Assembly (NCBI GenBank): GCA_964611035.1
Contig: CAZSWT010000008.1
Coordinates: 1 to 64,000, forward strand
Direction: 5' to 3'
Source of the DNA: B33-G16 sp964611035
Lineage (GTDB): Bacteria > Desulfobacterota > DSM-4660 > Desulfatiglandales > B25-G16
DNA: 64,000 nt
Position 1 is the stretch's first letter. Each line of letters starts with the position of its first letter. Below, in pieces: positions 15,639 through 24,389 of this stretch. Below the pieces are notes generated by a model. That model did not search any database, was not told the origin of the DNA, and saw nothing but the letters and a program-made list of their open reading frames with translations. The position numbers and the translations under genes are program-made.

Positions 15639-17183
15639 ATGTCGAATGACAAGAAGAGTAGAGATAGCAAATCGAAGGATAATACGGGTGCTAATCATAC
15701 CACCTATTTTCAATTCGATGATGAAACTTCCGGTCTCACACGACGGGAGTTCGTCAAGAAAACTGCTCTCGCTGGTGCAGTGGTTAGCGCAGCTTCGGTG
15801 ATTGGGGCTCCAGCAATCCTCCGGGCCCAGAGCGCCAAGGAGGGGCCCATAAAATTTGGCCTCCTCGAGGACCGTTCGGGAATCGCTGCGTATCAGGGCA
15901 CCCCGAAGTATCACGCAACTCAACTTGCTATTAAGGAAATCAACGAGGGTTACACCCTCAGGGGTGGTCCGACCGGTCCCGGCGGCTTAGGTGCCTTAGG
16001 ACAACATGCCGCCAAGTCCCCTACGAGCAACATAAAGGATCGCATCGTAACCGACGGCGGGCCATTAATCGATAAGAAAACCATAGTCTACAAGGAGACG
16101 GACGACATACTTATCAAGTCAGGAGAGAAAGGATTGCTGGGTCGGCAGATCAAACTGATTTCCCCCGATACGCAGTCCGACAACCGTCGTTATCAATCCC
16201 TTTCAAGGCGTCTAATTTTGGACAATAAGGTCGATATAATTATGGGCGCTGGCATGAGCTCGCACCGCGAGGCAGTCAGGCCGATCATGTACAAACAAAA
16301 GATGTTGTATTTCTACAACTCGCAGTATGAGGGAGGTGTTGCCGACAAATACACGTTCTGCTCCGGCGCTTTGCCTGAACAGCAGATCATTCCCGTGATT
16401 CAGTATTGCATCGAAAACTTTGGCCCCAAGATATACATTATTTTAGCGGATTACAACTTCGGCCAGCTGAGCGCTATGTGGACGCGGGCAATGGCACCTA
16501 TCCTTGGCGCGAAGGTCATCGGAGAAGAGTCCATACCACTGAGCGTCTCAACCTTCAGCTCGACAATCGCGAACATCCAACGGGCGAAGCCAGACTGGCT
16601 GATGGTCTACCTGTCTGGAGAGAACCACACTAACTATTACCCGCAGGCGAGAGCGGCTGGTCTCTCCGGTCTTCCCATGGGAGCGACAACCAACATGGCA
16701 CAGGGCTATGAGCACATTCGTTTCGCCGCGCCGGCGATCTCGAACATGCACAACGCAGTCAATTACATGGAGGAAATCCCGACTCCGCGCAACATTGCGT
16801 TTGTGAAGCGATTCCGAAAAATGTTTCCCGGCGAGCCTTACGTCAACCAGTTGTGTCAGCTGTCCTATCTGTCGACCCACCTCTGGGCCAGGGCGGTGCG
16901 GCTGGCCGGTACAACCGACAAGGAAGAGGTCATAAAGGCTCTTGAGTCTGGCATCGGAATTGAGGCCCCTGAAGGTTATGTGTTCATGGATCCGGCGACA
17001 CATCACATGAGCCATTATATCCGTCTCGCGAAGTCTGACGATAAGCACAACATATCCTTCGTGAAGGAGTGGCCATCCATCGAACCATGGTGGACGCGTC
17101 GCCTCGGCGTTAACCTCATTGGCCATCCCGAATCTAAGCAGTACACTCCCAATGACGACCCATACTTCAAGAAGTACCTATGA
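15639..17183 (+). CDS. Urea/short-chain-amide-type ABC substrate-binding protein (FmdD/UrtA/AmiC-like), Tat-exported
   Basis: 514 residues from the ATG at 15639 with GAAAGGAGAT upstream. The N-terminal twin-arginine signal LTRREFVKKTALAGAVVSAA is followed by a cleavage region ending LRAQ. The mature part is a periplasmic-binding type 6 fold; YFYNSQYEGG, CSGALPEQQIIPVIQYC and LADYNFGQL match the urea/amide binding branch (UrtA, FmdD, AmiC) rather than LivJ/K. It delivers substrate to the permeases encoded downstream and fits with the two amidases nearby. Confidence 0.87.
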   Translation: MSNDKKSRDSKSKDNTGANHTTYFQFDDETSGLTRREFVKKTALAGAVVSAASVIGAPAILRAQSAKEGPIKFGLLEDRSGIAAYQGTPKYHATQLAIKEINEGYTLRGGPTGPGGLGALGQHAAKSPTSNIKDRIVTDGGPLIDKKTIVYKETDDILIKSGEKGLLGRQIKLISPDTQSDNRRYQSLSRRLILDNKVDIIMGAGMSSHREAVRPIMYKQKMLYFYNSQYEGGVADKYTFCSGALPEQQIIPVIQYCIENFGPKIYIILADYNFGQLSAMWTRAMAPILGAKVIGEESIPLSVSTFSSTIANIQRAKPDWLMVYLSGENHTNYYPQARAAGLSGLPMGATTNMAQGYEHIRFAAPAISNMHNAVNYMEEIPTPRNIAFVKRFRKMFPGEPYVNQLCQLSYLSTHLWARAVRLAGTTDKEEVIKALESGIGIEAPEGYVFMDPATHHMSHYIRLAKSDDKHNISFVKEWPSIEPWWTRRLGVNLIGHPESKQYTPNDDPYFKKYL

Positions 17184-17193
17184 CGAAGCGCTA

Positions 17194-17227
17194 AAGCTCC
17201 CGCTTGACCCAGCATAAGCGGGAGCTT
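17194..17227 (+). terminator. Strong hairpin after the binding-protein gene
   Basis: AAGCTCCCGCTT, ten-base loop, AAGCGGGAGCTT: a perfect 12-bp stem eleven bases past the stop codon, without a T-run. More likely an RNA-stabilising or attenuating hairpin that keeps binding-protein mRNA above permease mRNA than a full terminator. Confidence 0.75.
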
Positions 17228-17315
17228 ACATATTGCCTTGCCGGAGGTGGTCTACAGCTTTATTGAGCTAAACGTATCAATTTTAAGCAGTGAAAAATAC
17301 ACGAGGGATTCGAAA

Positions 17316-18221
17316 ATGATTATTGATCTAGCAGGCAATCTATTTTATCAATTCGCCGACAACATGGCGTTCCTCTTATTGTCGGCCCTGGGTCTCATAA
17401 TAATTCTTGGGGTTCTTGACATAATAAATCTCGCCCATGGCGAGCTTATAATGATCGGGGCATATGTAACAAGTATGTCTTATTACGCTGGTGTTCCCTT
17501 GTGGCTTTGTTTTTTGTTGAGTATTGCCACGGCGGGTCTATTCGGCCTCTTCCTCGAGAGGTTCGTTGTCCGCCGGTTTTCCCAGAACAGAATTGGGGCA
17601 ATGGTGGCAACCTGGGGTATCAGCCTTATCGTCACTCAAGGAACACTCATCGTGCTTGGCCCTTGGATGCGACCGATTCCCTTACCGAGCTGGCAATTTT
17701 CCATTGGCATTTATTCGTACTCTGGCTACCGCCTTCTCCTTTTCGTCATCGCATTGTTTTTGGTGTTCGGGCTCTGGTTGTATTTTTACAAGATACGCGC
17801 CGGAATCTTTACTCGAGCCACTATGCAAGATGGGGAGATGGCCGAAGCTATAGGGATTAACACCGTACATATCGGGACGCTTGCGTTCGCCATAGGCGCT
17901 GGGCTAGCTGGCCTGACTGGGTCGTTGTATGCACCAACGATGTCGCTAGTTCCGCTCATGGGAACGACCTTTATCGCAATGGCGTTCATTGTGGTCGTTG
18001 TAGGCGGTGGTGAGAACCCAATAGTTGGAGCCCTTGCTAGCAGCGCGATTCTCGCCGCCATAGCCACACCCCTTACCGCCTTATTTGGGACGTTCGTCGG
18101 CAGGGTCGGTATCCTGATTGCGGCGCTTTTAATTATCCGTGTGATGCCCAAAGGAATATCCGGATTTATCAGGGATTTCCGCAGCCGTCATAGTCATGCA
18201 ACTCAGCGGTTACAATTATGA
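17316..18221 (+). CDS. ABC permease, LivH/UrtB type
   Basis: 301 residues from the ATG at 17316 (CGAGGGA upstream); a longer frame starts at 17238. About eight membrane helices. The conserved loop LGVLDIINLAHGELIMIGAYV and the coupling region ATMQDGEMAEAIGIN are those of LivH/UrtB permeases of hydrophobic amino acid, urea and amide importers. Its end overlaps the next gene by four bases (ATGA). Confidence 0.9.
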   Translation: MIIDLAGNLFYQFADNMAFLLLSALGLIIILGVLDIINLAHGELIMIGAYVTSMSYYAGVPLWLCFLLSIATAGLFGLFLERFVVRRFSQNRIGAMVATWGISLIVTQGTLIVLGPWMRPIPLPSWQFSIGIYSYSGYRLLLFVIALFLVFGLWLYFYKIRAGIFTRATMQDGEMAEAIGINTVHIGTLAFAIGAGLAGLTGSLYAPTMSLVPLMGTTFIAMAFIVVVVGGGENPIVGALASSAILAAIATPLTALFGTFVGRVGILIAALLIIRVMPKGISGFIRDFRSRHSHATQRLQL

Positions 18222-20086
18222 GTTTTTTCCTTCTATTACTTAAGCATCGAGGTAAATGGGATGTTTCCAAGACCATGTGGCTAGTATTCGTCCTTATATT
18301 GACCGCTATACTGATCTATCCGGCCTTTGCCTCGTGTTTTATCCTATCAAATATTGTTTTCTTTTTCCTTTTCGTCCCCATAACCTTGGGACTGTGCCTT
18401 TTGTGGGGCTATTGCGGCATACTCAGTTTCGGGCAGGTAGCTTTCTTCGGAATCGCCGGATATGTTTATGCGATCGTCACGATTAACTTTGGCAATGCGT
18501 CGCTTGTGACCGTCTTAGGGTTGCTATCAGGGCTTGTGGCAACGGGTCTTGTTGCAGCGTTGTTCGGCTACTTCTTTTTCTACAGTCAGGTAAGCAATTG
18601 GATTGTTCCAATTCTCACCCTGGCCTTGACGCTCATCTTAGAGCTGTTTTTGGGTCAAACTGCGGGGTACGAGTGGCGCGTCGGTCGCGCCCTGCTTGGA
18701 GGTTTCAACGGAATAAATGACATCGTTTCCTTAAAATTAGGTAGTATAGAATTTTCTAGCGGAACGAAAAGTCTGTATTATCTCGTTGTATTCGGTAGTA
18801 TTCTTTTGTTTCTTCTGATTCGAATGCTGGGGAATTCTAGATGGGGTGATATCATCATTGCCATACGTGAGGATATCGAGCGCACTCGTATGCTCGGACA
18901 TAATGTCAACTTAATTCAGGTGGTTGTCTTTGTAATTTCGGCTCTATTGGCGGGGCTGAGTGGGATGATGTATGTCTGGTGGGGGAATTTCATCGACCCA
19001 TCCAGCATGGGACTCATCAGCGCAGTGATGCCAGTGTTATACACGGTGGTTGGAGGGAAGGAAAGCCTTTTGGCGGTGATGATAAGTACGATCACCCTGG
19101 GATACATCGGGGATTTTCTTGCAGTTTATGGCGGACAATATGCGTTTCTCGTCAATGGAGTTATTCTCCTTACAGTTATGATGTTCTACCCTCGGGGCAT
19201 ACTGTTGACTATCGGAGAACAATTTACAAGGTTTTTCGCAAGAAGGACACCGACCACTCGGATACATCGCATATCAGCTCCTCTCGAGACTCAGCCTGGG
19301 ATTCCGGCACCATCAGATGTTTCCGCCAGAGAGGACATTCCCGTATCAGGGGCGGCAATAAAGGAGGTGCGACCGGTGATGTTGGAGGTGATAAACGTTT
19401 CGAAGACCTTCGGCGGGATCAAAGCAGTGATGGACCTGTCTCTGGCGGTTCAAGAGGGAGAGTTGAGGTGCTTGATAGGACCGAACGGTGCAGGTAAGTC
19501 CACTTTGTTCAATCTTATCACCGGTCGTTATTCTTCAGACGCCGGGTCAATCGTGTTTCAAGGAAACGAAATTTCTCACTTGCCACCTTATCAGCGCGTC
19601 AGGCGAGGAATAAGCATGAAGTTCCAGACAACACGAATCTACGAGACGCTGACACTCGCACAGAATCTCGACATCGCCTATCGGCATAATGGCTCCTCCG
19701 GCGAAGAAAACTTAGATGACAGGTACTGGGCACTGTCAATGTTCGGTATTGAGGCCTCCGTAGATGAGCTGGCGGGGAGCCTGATGCACGCTCAAAAGCA
19801 GTGGCTGGAAATTTGCCTCGCCCTCGCGACGAGACCAAGACTTTTGCTGCTCGACGAACCAAGCGTTGGAATGACGCCGGAAGAGACGTGGCAGACAGCT
19901 GAATTGGTCAAGAAGCTGACCAAGAGTGGGCTAACAATCCTCGTTGTTGAGCACGATATGGAGTTCATTAGGCATGTCGCAGACCTAGTTACTGTACTAC
20001 ACCAAGGTCGCGTATTTGCTGAAGGGTCTTTGTCTTGGATCGAGGCCAACGAAGAAGTCCGGAAAATTTATCTTGGGGAGCAGTGA
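18218..20086 (+). CDS. Fused ABC permease-ATPase (LivM-LivG / UrtC-UrtD type)
   Basis: 622 residues. The first 350 form a LivM/UrtC-type permease (LLWGYCGILSFGQVAFFGI near 58-76, WGDIIIAIREDIERTRMLG near 206-224). A proline/serine-rich linker (about 350-385) joins it to an ATPase: Walker A LIGPNGAGKST, signature region LMHAQKQWLEI, Walker B LLLLDEPSVG. The usual LSGGQ is degenerate (SLMHAQKQ), as in LivG/UrtD proteins. Natural permease-ATPase fusions of this family exist. It overlaps both neighbours or abuts them, so it is part of one operon. Confidence 0.92.
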   Translation: MSFFLLLLKHRGKWDVSKTMWLVFVLILTAILIYPAFASCFILSNIVFFFLFVPITLGLCLLWGYCGILSFGQVAFFGIAGYVYAIVTINFGNASLVTVLGLLSGLVATGLVAALFGYFFFYSQVSNWIVPILTLALTLILELFLGQTAGYEWRVGRALLGGFNGINDIVSLKLGSIEFSSGTKSLYYLVVFGSILLFLLIRMLGNSRWGDIIIAIREDIERTRMLGHNVNLIQVVVFVISALLAGLSGMMYVWWGNFIDPSSMGLISAVMPVLYTVVGGKESLLAVMISTITLGYIGDFLAVYGGQYAFLVNGVILLTVMMFYPRGILLTIGEQFTRFFARRTPTTRIHRISAPLETQPGIPAPSDVSAREDIPVSGAAIKEVRPVMLEVINVSKTFGGIKAVMDLSLAVQEGELRCLIGPNGAGKSTLFNLITGRYSSDAGSIVFQGNEISHLPPYQRVRRGISMKFQTTRIYETLTLAQNLDIAYRHNGSSGEENLDDRYWALSMFGIEASVDELAGSLMHAQKQWLEICLALATRPRLLLLDEPSVGMTPEETWQTAELVKKLTKSGLTILVVEHDMEFIRHVADLVTVLHQGRVFAEGSLSWIEANEEVRKIYLGEQ

Positions 20087-20803
20087 ATGGCTGGAGGAAT
20101 ACTCCAAATCTCTGATGTTTATGCGAGCTACGGAAGCGGCGACATTTTGCAAGGGGTTGACCTATCGCTTGAAGAGGGAGAAGTCGTTGCAGTCATCGGA
20201 AGAAACGGGGTGGGTAAGACAACCCTTATGAAGACTGTTATCGGTCTCCTTCCTGCGAGGGCCGGCTCGATACATTTCCGAGGAGATAACATGACTCATC
20301 TGGCAGCCCGAAAACGGAGTGCAAAGGGCATTGGTTATGTTCCTCAAGGTCGGCAGATTTTTCCCGAACTGACCGTAAATGAGAACCTGCTGACGGGTGA
20401 GCAGGTAAATAGCGCGAACAAGAACCGCCGTTTACGGTATGATCTTATTTATAAATATTTCCCTATCCTGAAGGATCGACGTTACCAGCTTGGAGGTACA
20501 CTGAGTGGTGGAGAGCAGAATATGCTTGCAATCAGCCGAGCTCTCGTCGGGGGACCGAAATTGCTGCTGCTCGACGAGCCCTCGGCTGGTATTCAGCCAT
20601 CAATTATTCAGGAAATTGGCACTTCGCTTATAGAACTCAACAAGACAGAGATGCTTACGATTCTTTTCGTGGAGCAAAATATCGGTCTTATCACGGCCTT
20701 AGCGCAGCGTGCTTACGCCATGGACAAGGGTCGTGTTGTAGCCGAACTTGATAGCACTCAAGTCAAGGACCGAAATTTTCTCGTTAAGTATTTAGCTCTT
20801 TGA
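20087..20803 (+). CDS. ABC importer ATPase, LivF/UrtE type
   Basis: 238 residues, starting directly after the previous stop (TGAATGG). Walker A VIGRNGVGKTTLMK, signature LSGGEQNMLAISRAL, Walker B LLLLDEPSAGIQP, H-loop FVEQNIG. Forms the second ATPase of the amide/urea-type importer. Last gene of the transporter unit. Confidence 0.92.
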   Translation: MAGGILQISDVYASYGSGDILQGVDLSLEEGEVVAVIGRNGVGKTTLMKTVIGLLPARAGSIHFRGDNMTHLAARKRSAKGIGYVPQGRQIFPELTVNENLLTGEQVNSANKNRRLRYDLIYKYFPILKDRRYQLGGTLSGGEQNMLAISRALVGGPKLLLLDEPSAGIQPSIIQEIGTSLIELNKTEMLTILFVEQNIGLITALAQRAYAMDKGRVVAELDSTQVKDRNFLVKYLAL

Positions 20804-21134
20804 GGGCAGGATATGCAATCAACGACAATTCTTGTTTGTCACAAGGACCCATGAAGCGATGGCAGGAATTGAACTGGAGGATATGGCTGCTGAGATCAAC
20901 CCCTCGGGACTGAGGGGTGTATGTGGGTACGCAGCCATAGTGAGTCTGTGATGATATGATTGCCGCACTGGGGTTGCAGTTGAAATCGAACGTGTGCTCA
21001 GGAAGCATATGGACTGTAGCGAGAGTCAAATGGGTATGCGTGGCTTCCTAAAGTAGCTGTCAGACCACAGCTCGGCTTGAAAAATATGAGCTAGCCCATA
21101 TAGTATAAAGAAATAAGTTGTGTAAGATAATAAA
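20804..21134. other. Scar DNA between importer and truncated amidohydrolase
   Basis: About 330 bp, multiple stops in every frame. One frame near 20862-21053 retains protein-like stretches (MAGIELEDMAAEINPSGLRG and EIERVLRKHM, separated by stop codons), suggesting a decayed gene. The 5' end of the amidohydrolase expected here is absent. Confidence 0.35.
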
Positions 21135-21995
21135 GGCGCAGATACCTTTCAGGGGTTTAGAAAATATATCATTGAGGTTAGTGCTACTCGCCTATTCGCG
21201 CTACTCAATATCTCCTCAGCAGGGATGATTACTCGAGAAATTGGTGAATTGCACGACATACAATATGCCAGCGTGCCCAAAGCCGTGGATATGATCGAAA
21301 AGCAGCGTGATTTAATTCTGGGTGTCAAGGTGCGGCTTAGCAAAAACAGAGTTGTTAGCGAGTCAGCTGGTATTCGACCTTTATACCTCGCCCGCGAAGC
21401 TGCCGATGCGGTTGGATTGCCAATAATGGTTCATCCACATGAGGCCTGGTGCCATTCGATCGATGATATCCTTGAAGTTATGCGTGAGTATGATATCCTT
21501 ACTCACTGCTTTCATGGTAAAGATATTGGTATCTTAGATGTTAATGGCAACATCCGCAAATCAGTGCATGAGGCAGTTGAACGAGGGGTGATTTTCGATG
21601 TCGGACATGGCGAAGGCAGCTTTAAATGGGATGTTGCAGAACGTGCCTTACGACAAAACTTTCATCCGCAGACGATTTCTAGTGACCTTCATTTTTATAA
21701 CGTTAATGGGCCGGTCTACGACCTTATCACCACAGTTAATAAATTTCTTCACCTTGGTTTGTCTCTTGACGATGCCCTCGCAAAAATTACCTCAACTCCA
21801 GCTCAGGCACTTCGTATGTCCGACCAAATAGGTACTTTAAAAGTTGGCGCATGGGGCGATGCAGCAATTTTCAAGTTGGAGATAGGAGCATTCGAGTTTT
21901 CGGACTCACACGGGCAAATTCGTATTGCTAAAGAACGACTCATTCCGACAACAGTATTGCGAGCAGGGAAATTATATCGGAAGAAAGCAGAGTGA
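21135..21995 (+). pseudogene. Amidohydrolase (EF_0837/deacetylase-like), 5'-truncated
   Basis: Family resemblance begins in frame at 21135, just after a TAA at 21123-21125, with GADTFQGFRKYIIEVSATRL, and continues through GVKVRLSKN (carbamylated-lysine position), MVHPHEAW, THCFHGKD and SSDLHFYNVN to the normal C-terminus. The first metal-binding segment (HxH) that full-length proteins of about 380 residues carry near their N-terminus is missing. A start at 21225 would give 256 residues but no complete metal site. I call it a truncated, probably inactive gene. Confidence 0.75.
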
Positions 21996-22099
21996 CTGAG
22001 AATAAATTAAACAATATTATCATATAGTTAGTTATGTAATTGTTGATCTGTGATTTAATTGTCAAAGAGAATTTCGGGTATTTTGACTGGGAAATCTCT

Positions 22100-22197
22100 A
22101 TGTCCAAGGTATCAAAGAACAATAAAGTGATGAGCAGAAAAGAGGCTGTGGTAAAATTTGTTTTCGATGGTGCCATTATTGGGATGGGAGGGGAAAT
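22100..22197 (+). pseudogene. N-terminal stub of a CoA-transferase subunit
   Basis: From the ATG at 22100 the translation runs NKVMSRKEAVVKFVFDGAII and GMGG, which fits the opening of glutaconate/3-oxoacid CoA-transferase alpha subunits (VMTL.EAV..FV.DGD.IA.GG). After about 32 codons the similarity stops abruptly at a sequence matching the end of a dispersed repeat (22198-22220). The rest of the gene is gone. Confidence 0.5.
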
Positions 22198-22220
22198 GGG
22201 ACTTTTTACGAGTCCATCAT
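22198..22220. repeat. Solo end of the ACTTTTTACGAGTCCATCA repeat
   Basis: GGGACTTTTTACGAGTCCAT, continuing CAT, equals the right end of the complete palindromic element at 30671-30841 and, inverted, its left end. Only one terminus is present here, at the break point of the CoA-transferase stub. Confidence 0.75.
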
Positions 22221-22259
22221 ATTTGCTGATCTAATTCTTTAAGATTAGGAGTTTTTCAA

Positions 22260-23606
22260 ATCGAAATAACTCAATTATCAGCCACTCAAGCCGCTTCAGA
22301 GATTAGAGAGCGAAATATTAGTTCGGAACAACTGGTTAAGGCATGCCTTAGTCGTATTAATGAAATTGAAAATGACATCCAAGCATGGGCCTTTATAGAT
22401 CCTAGTTATGCTTTAGAACAAGCGCAGGCTGCGGATCATATGATAATGGCGGGAAGACCTGTTGGGTCTCTTCATGGTGTTCCGGTAGGCATAAAAGATA
22501 TTTTTGACACTTTTGATATGCCCACAGAAAACGGAACTATTCTCCATGCAGGTCGTAACCCGAACGAAGATGCTACTGTTGTAAAATTACTACGGTCAGC
22601 TGGGGCTATTATTATGGGTAAAACTGTAACAACGGAACTAGCTACTTATAATCCTGGAAAAACAAAAAATCCTCATAATCTAGAATGTTCTCCAGGTGGT
22701 TCCTCTAGCGGATCAGCGGCAGCTGTAGCTGCCAATATGGTACCTCTTGCTATTGGAACACAAACCAATGGCTCTATTATCCGCCCGGCAGCTTATTGCG
22801 GAGTTATAGGTTATAAACCTACCCATGGCACAATTTCTCGTCACAATGTTTTACATCAGTCATGGCATCTGGATCATGTTGGAGTTTTTGCACGAAGCAT
22901 TAAAGATATCGCTTTAATTTGTGAAGAGCTCATGGTATTCGACAAGCATGACCCGAGTATGAGAGCGCGTGCAAAACGACAGTTACGTAAATTTGTAAGT
23001 CAACCGCCTCCTGCTTCACCTCGCCTTGCCTTTATAAAATCTCCTGTTTGGCATTATGCTGAAAATAAAACTAAACATGATTTTGAAAAATTTGTGGACA
23101 AACTTGGCACAAATGTTGTGGAGGAGGTTAAACTTCCAACAATTTTTGAAGAGGCAGTAGAAACTCATCGAATAATAATGGAAACAGATTTCGCAACAAG
23201 TTTTGCAAAAGAATATGAAAGAGGTACGTCAAGGTTAAGTAAAGTTCTTCGTAAAATGATAGAACGTGGGCAAAAAATTCTTGCTATTGAGTACAACCGG
23301 GCTGTTGAAAAGATACCAGTCCTTAATGCAGCGTTCGAAAATATTTTCACTAAGTTTGATGCCATTTTGACTCCTGCCACAACTGGTGAGGCTCCACACA
23401 ATTTAGAGTCAACTGGAAGTCCAATTTTTTGTACGATTTGGACGCTTTGTGGTTTGCCTTGCATTAGTCTTCCACTATTGAAAGGACACACAGGCCTTCC
23501 CGTAGGGATTCAGCTGGTGGGTGCTTTCAATGATGATGAACGCCTTTTGCGAACAGCCGAGTGGCTCTATAGGTCGCAAAGCCGCAATGAAGGCCATATG
23601 ACATAA
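22260..23606 (+). CDS. Amidase-signature hydrolase with ATC at the expected start
   Basis: Similarity to amidases begins at 22260 (EITQLSATQAASEIRERNIS), eight bases after AGGAG, but the codon there is ATC, and no ATG, GTG or TTG occurs in frame between the upstream stop and 22440. A start at the ATG at 22440 would remove about 60 conserved residues. Full length would be 448. Catalytic elements are present: Lys in VPVGIKDIFDT, SPGGSSSGSAAAVAAN, and nucleophile Ser in TQTNGSIIRPAAYCG. Either ATC is used as a weak start or the gene was recently silenced. Probably amide hydrolysis, like the amidase at 13836. Confidence 0.8.
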   Translation: MEITQLSATQAASEIRERNISSEQLVKACLSRINEIENDIQAWAFIDPSYALEQAQAADHMIMAGRPVGSLHGVPVGIKDIFDTFDMPTENGTILHAGRNPNEDATVVKLLRSAGAIIMGKTVTTELATYNPGKTKNPHNLECSPGGSSSGSAAAVAANMVPLAIGTQTNGSIIRPAAYCGVIGYKPTHGTISRHNVLHQSWHLDHVGVFARSIKDIALICEELMVFDKHDPSMRARAKRQLRKFVSQPPPASPRLAFIKSPVWHYAENKTKHDFEKFVDKLGTNVVEEVKLPTIFEEAVETHRIIMETDFATSFAKEYERGTSRLSKVLRKMIERGQKILAIEYNRAVEKIPVLNAAFENIFTKFDAILTPATTGEAPHNLESTGSPIFCTIWTLCGLPCISLPLLKGHTGLPVGIQLVGAFNDDERLLRTAEWLYRSQSRNEGHMT

Positions 23607-23707
23607 ATTGAAGATAAGATGAGTGCAATTGATTATGAAAATATCGGGGAACTGCCGCAATAGATTGAAGGTATTTCTCGTGGAGGGATTTTAGGAAATC
23701 GGGAAAA

Positions 23708-24118
23708 TCAGATATGTTCCTTTACCTTCCGGGCTATATCTTGTATCTCTTCCATATCACCCTGTTTCATTTCCCACGTGGACATTGATAGTCCATCATT
23801 TTTCCATCTGGGTATGATGTGAATATGAAGATGGGGCACTATCTGATCTGATGCCTTGCCATTAAGTTGAAGAATAGTTATGCCCTCTGCATTGAGCGCC
23901 TCTTTCGCTGCCTTTGCACATCTTTTTACCGCCTTGATAAGAGCTGTTAAATCGCTTTCTGGTATTTCAAAGATGTTCTCGGCGTGATTTTTTGGGACTA
24001 CCAGCATGTGGCCTTTACTTGAAGGATTAATATCCATAAAGGCAACTACCAGTTCCTCATCCAATACCTTAATTGCAGGTATCTCTCCATCAATAATCTT
24101 ACAAAAGACACAGTCCAT
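23708..24118 (-). CDS. HIT-family nucleotide-binding hydrolase
   Basis: 136 residues with CVFCKIIDGEIPAIKV at the start and the histidine triad HLHIHIIP near residue 100, so a HinT-type purine nucleoside phosphoramidase or dinucleotide hydrolase. Ribosome-binding site GGGAGG. Housekeeping gene not obviously related to its neighbours. Confidence 0.95.
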   Translation of the reverse strand: MDCVFCKIIDGEIPAIKVLDEELVVAFMDINPSSKGHMLVVPKNHAENIFEIPESDLTALIKAVKRCAKAAKEALNAEGITILQLNGKASDQIVPHLHIHIIPRWKNDGLSMSTWEMKQGDMEEIQDIARKVKEHI

Positions 24119-24245
24119 TGCAACCTCCCTCTTTGAAACCTGAAATTAGAAACTTGATATTGGATATTGAATGCCGGATTTGATTATGGTCTTTATCTAG
24201 TATAGTGTTTCATTAAAACATAGACAAATAAAAGGCTAAAACAAG

Positions 24246-24328
24246 GTCATTGCGAGCGCAGCGAAGCAATCTCTAACACCTTGAAATTCCAATGAGATTG
24301 CTTTGTCGCTCTCGCTCCTCGCAATGAC
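24246..24328. repeat. TCATTGCGAG palindromic repeat, copy 1
   Basis: TCATTGCGAGCGCAGCGAAG at the left is mirrored by CTCGCAATGAC at the right, with CAATCTC/GAGATTG and GCGA/TCGC pairs between them, so the whole can fold into one hairpin. Outside, ATTAAAA (near 24210) and TTTTTAAT (near 24343) may be wider arms. It lies downstream of the por/nuo-like operon and could help end its transcript. A second copy is at 30671-30841. Confidence 0.75.
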
Positions 24329-24389
24329 AGAATGCTGTAAAGTTTTTAATGATACGAACTAATAGTTTCAAGTTTCCGACGCAGAGTGC

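Noticed and set aside
16548..17126. 192-codon open frame on the minus strand
   Set aside because: Antisense to the amide-binding protein gene; His/Arg-rich translation typical of a shadow frame in GC-richer DNA.
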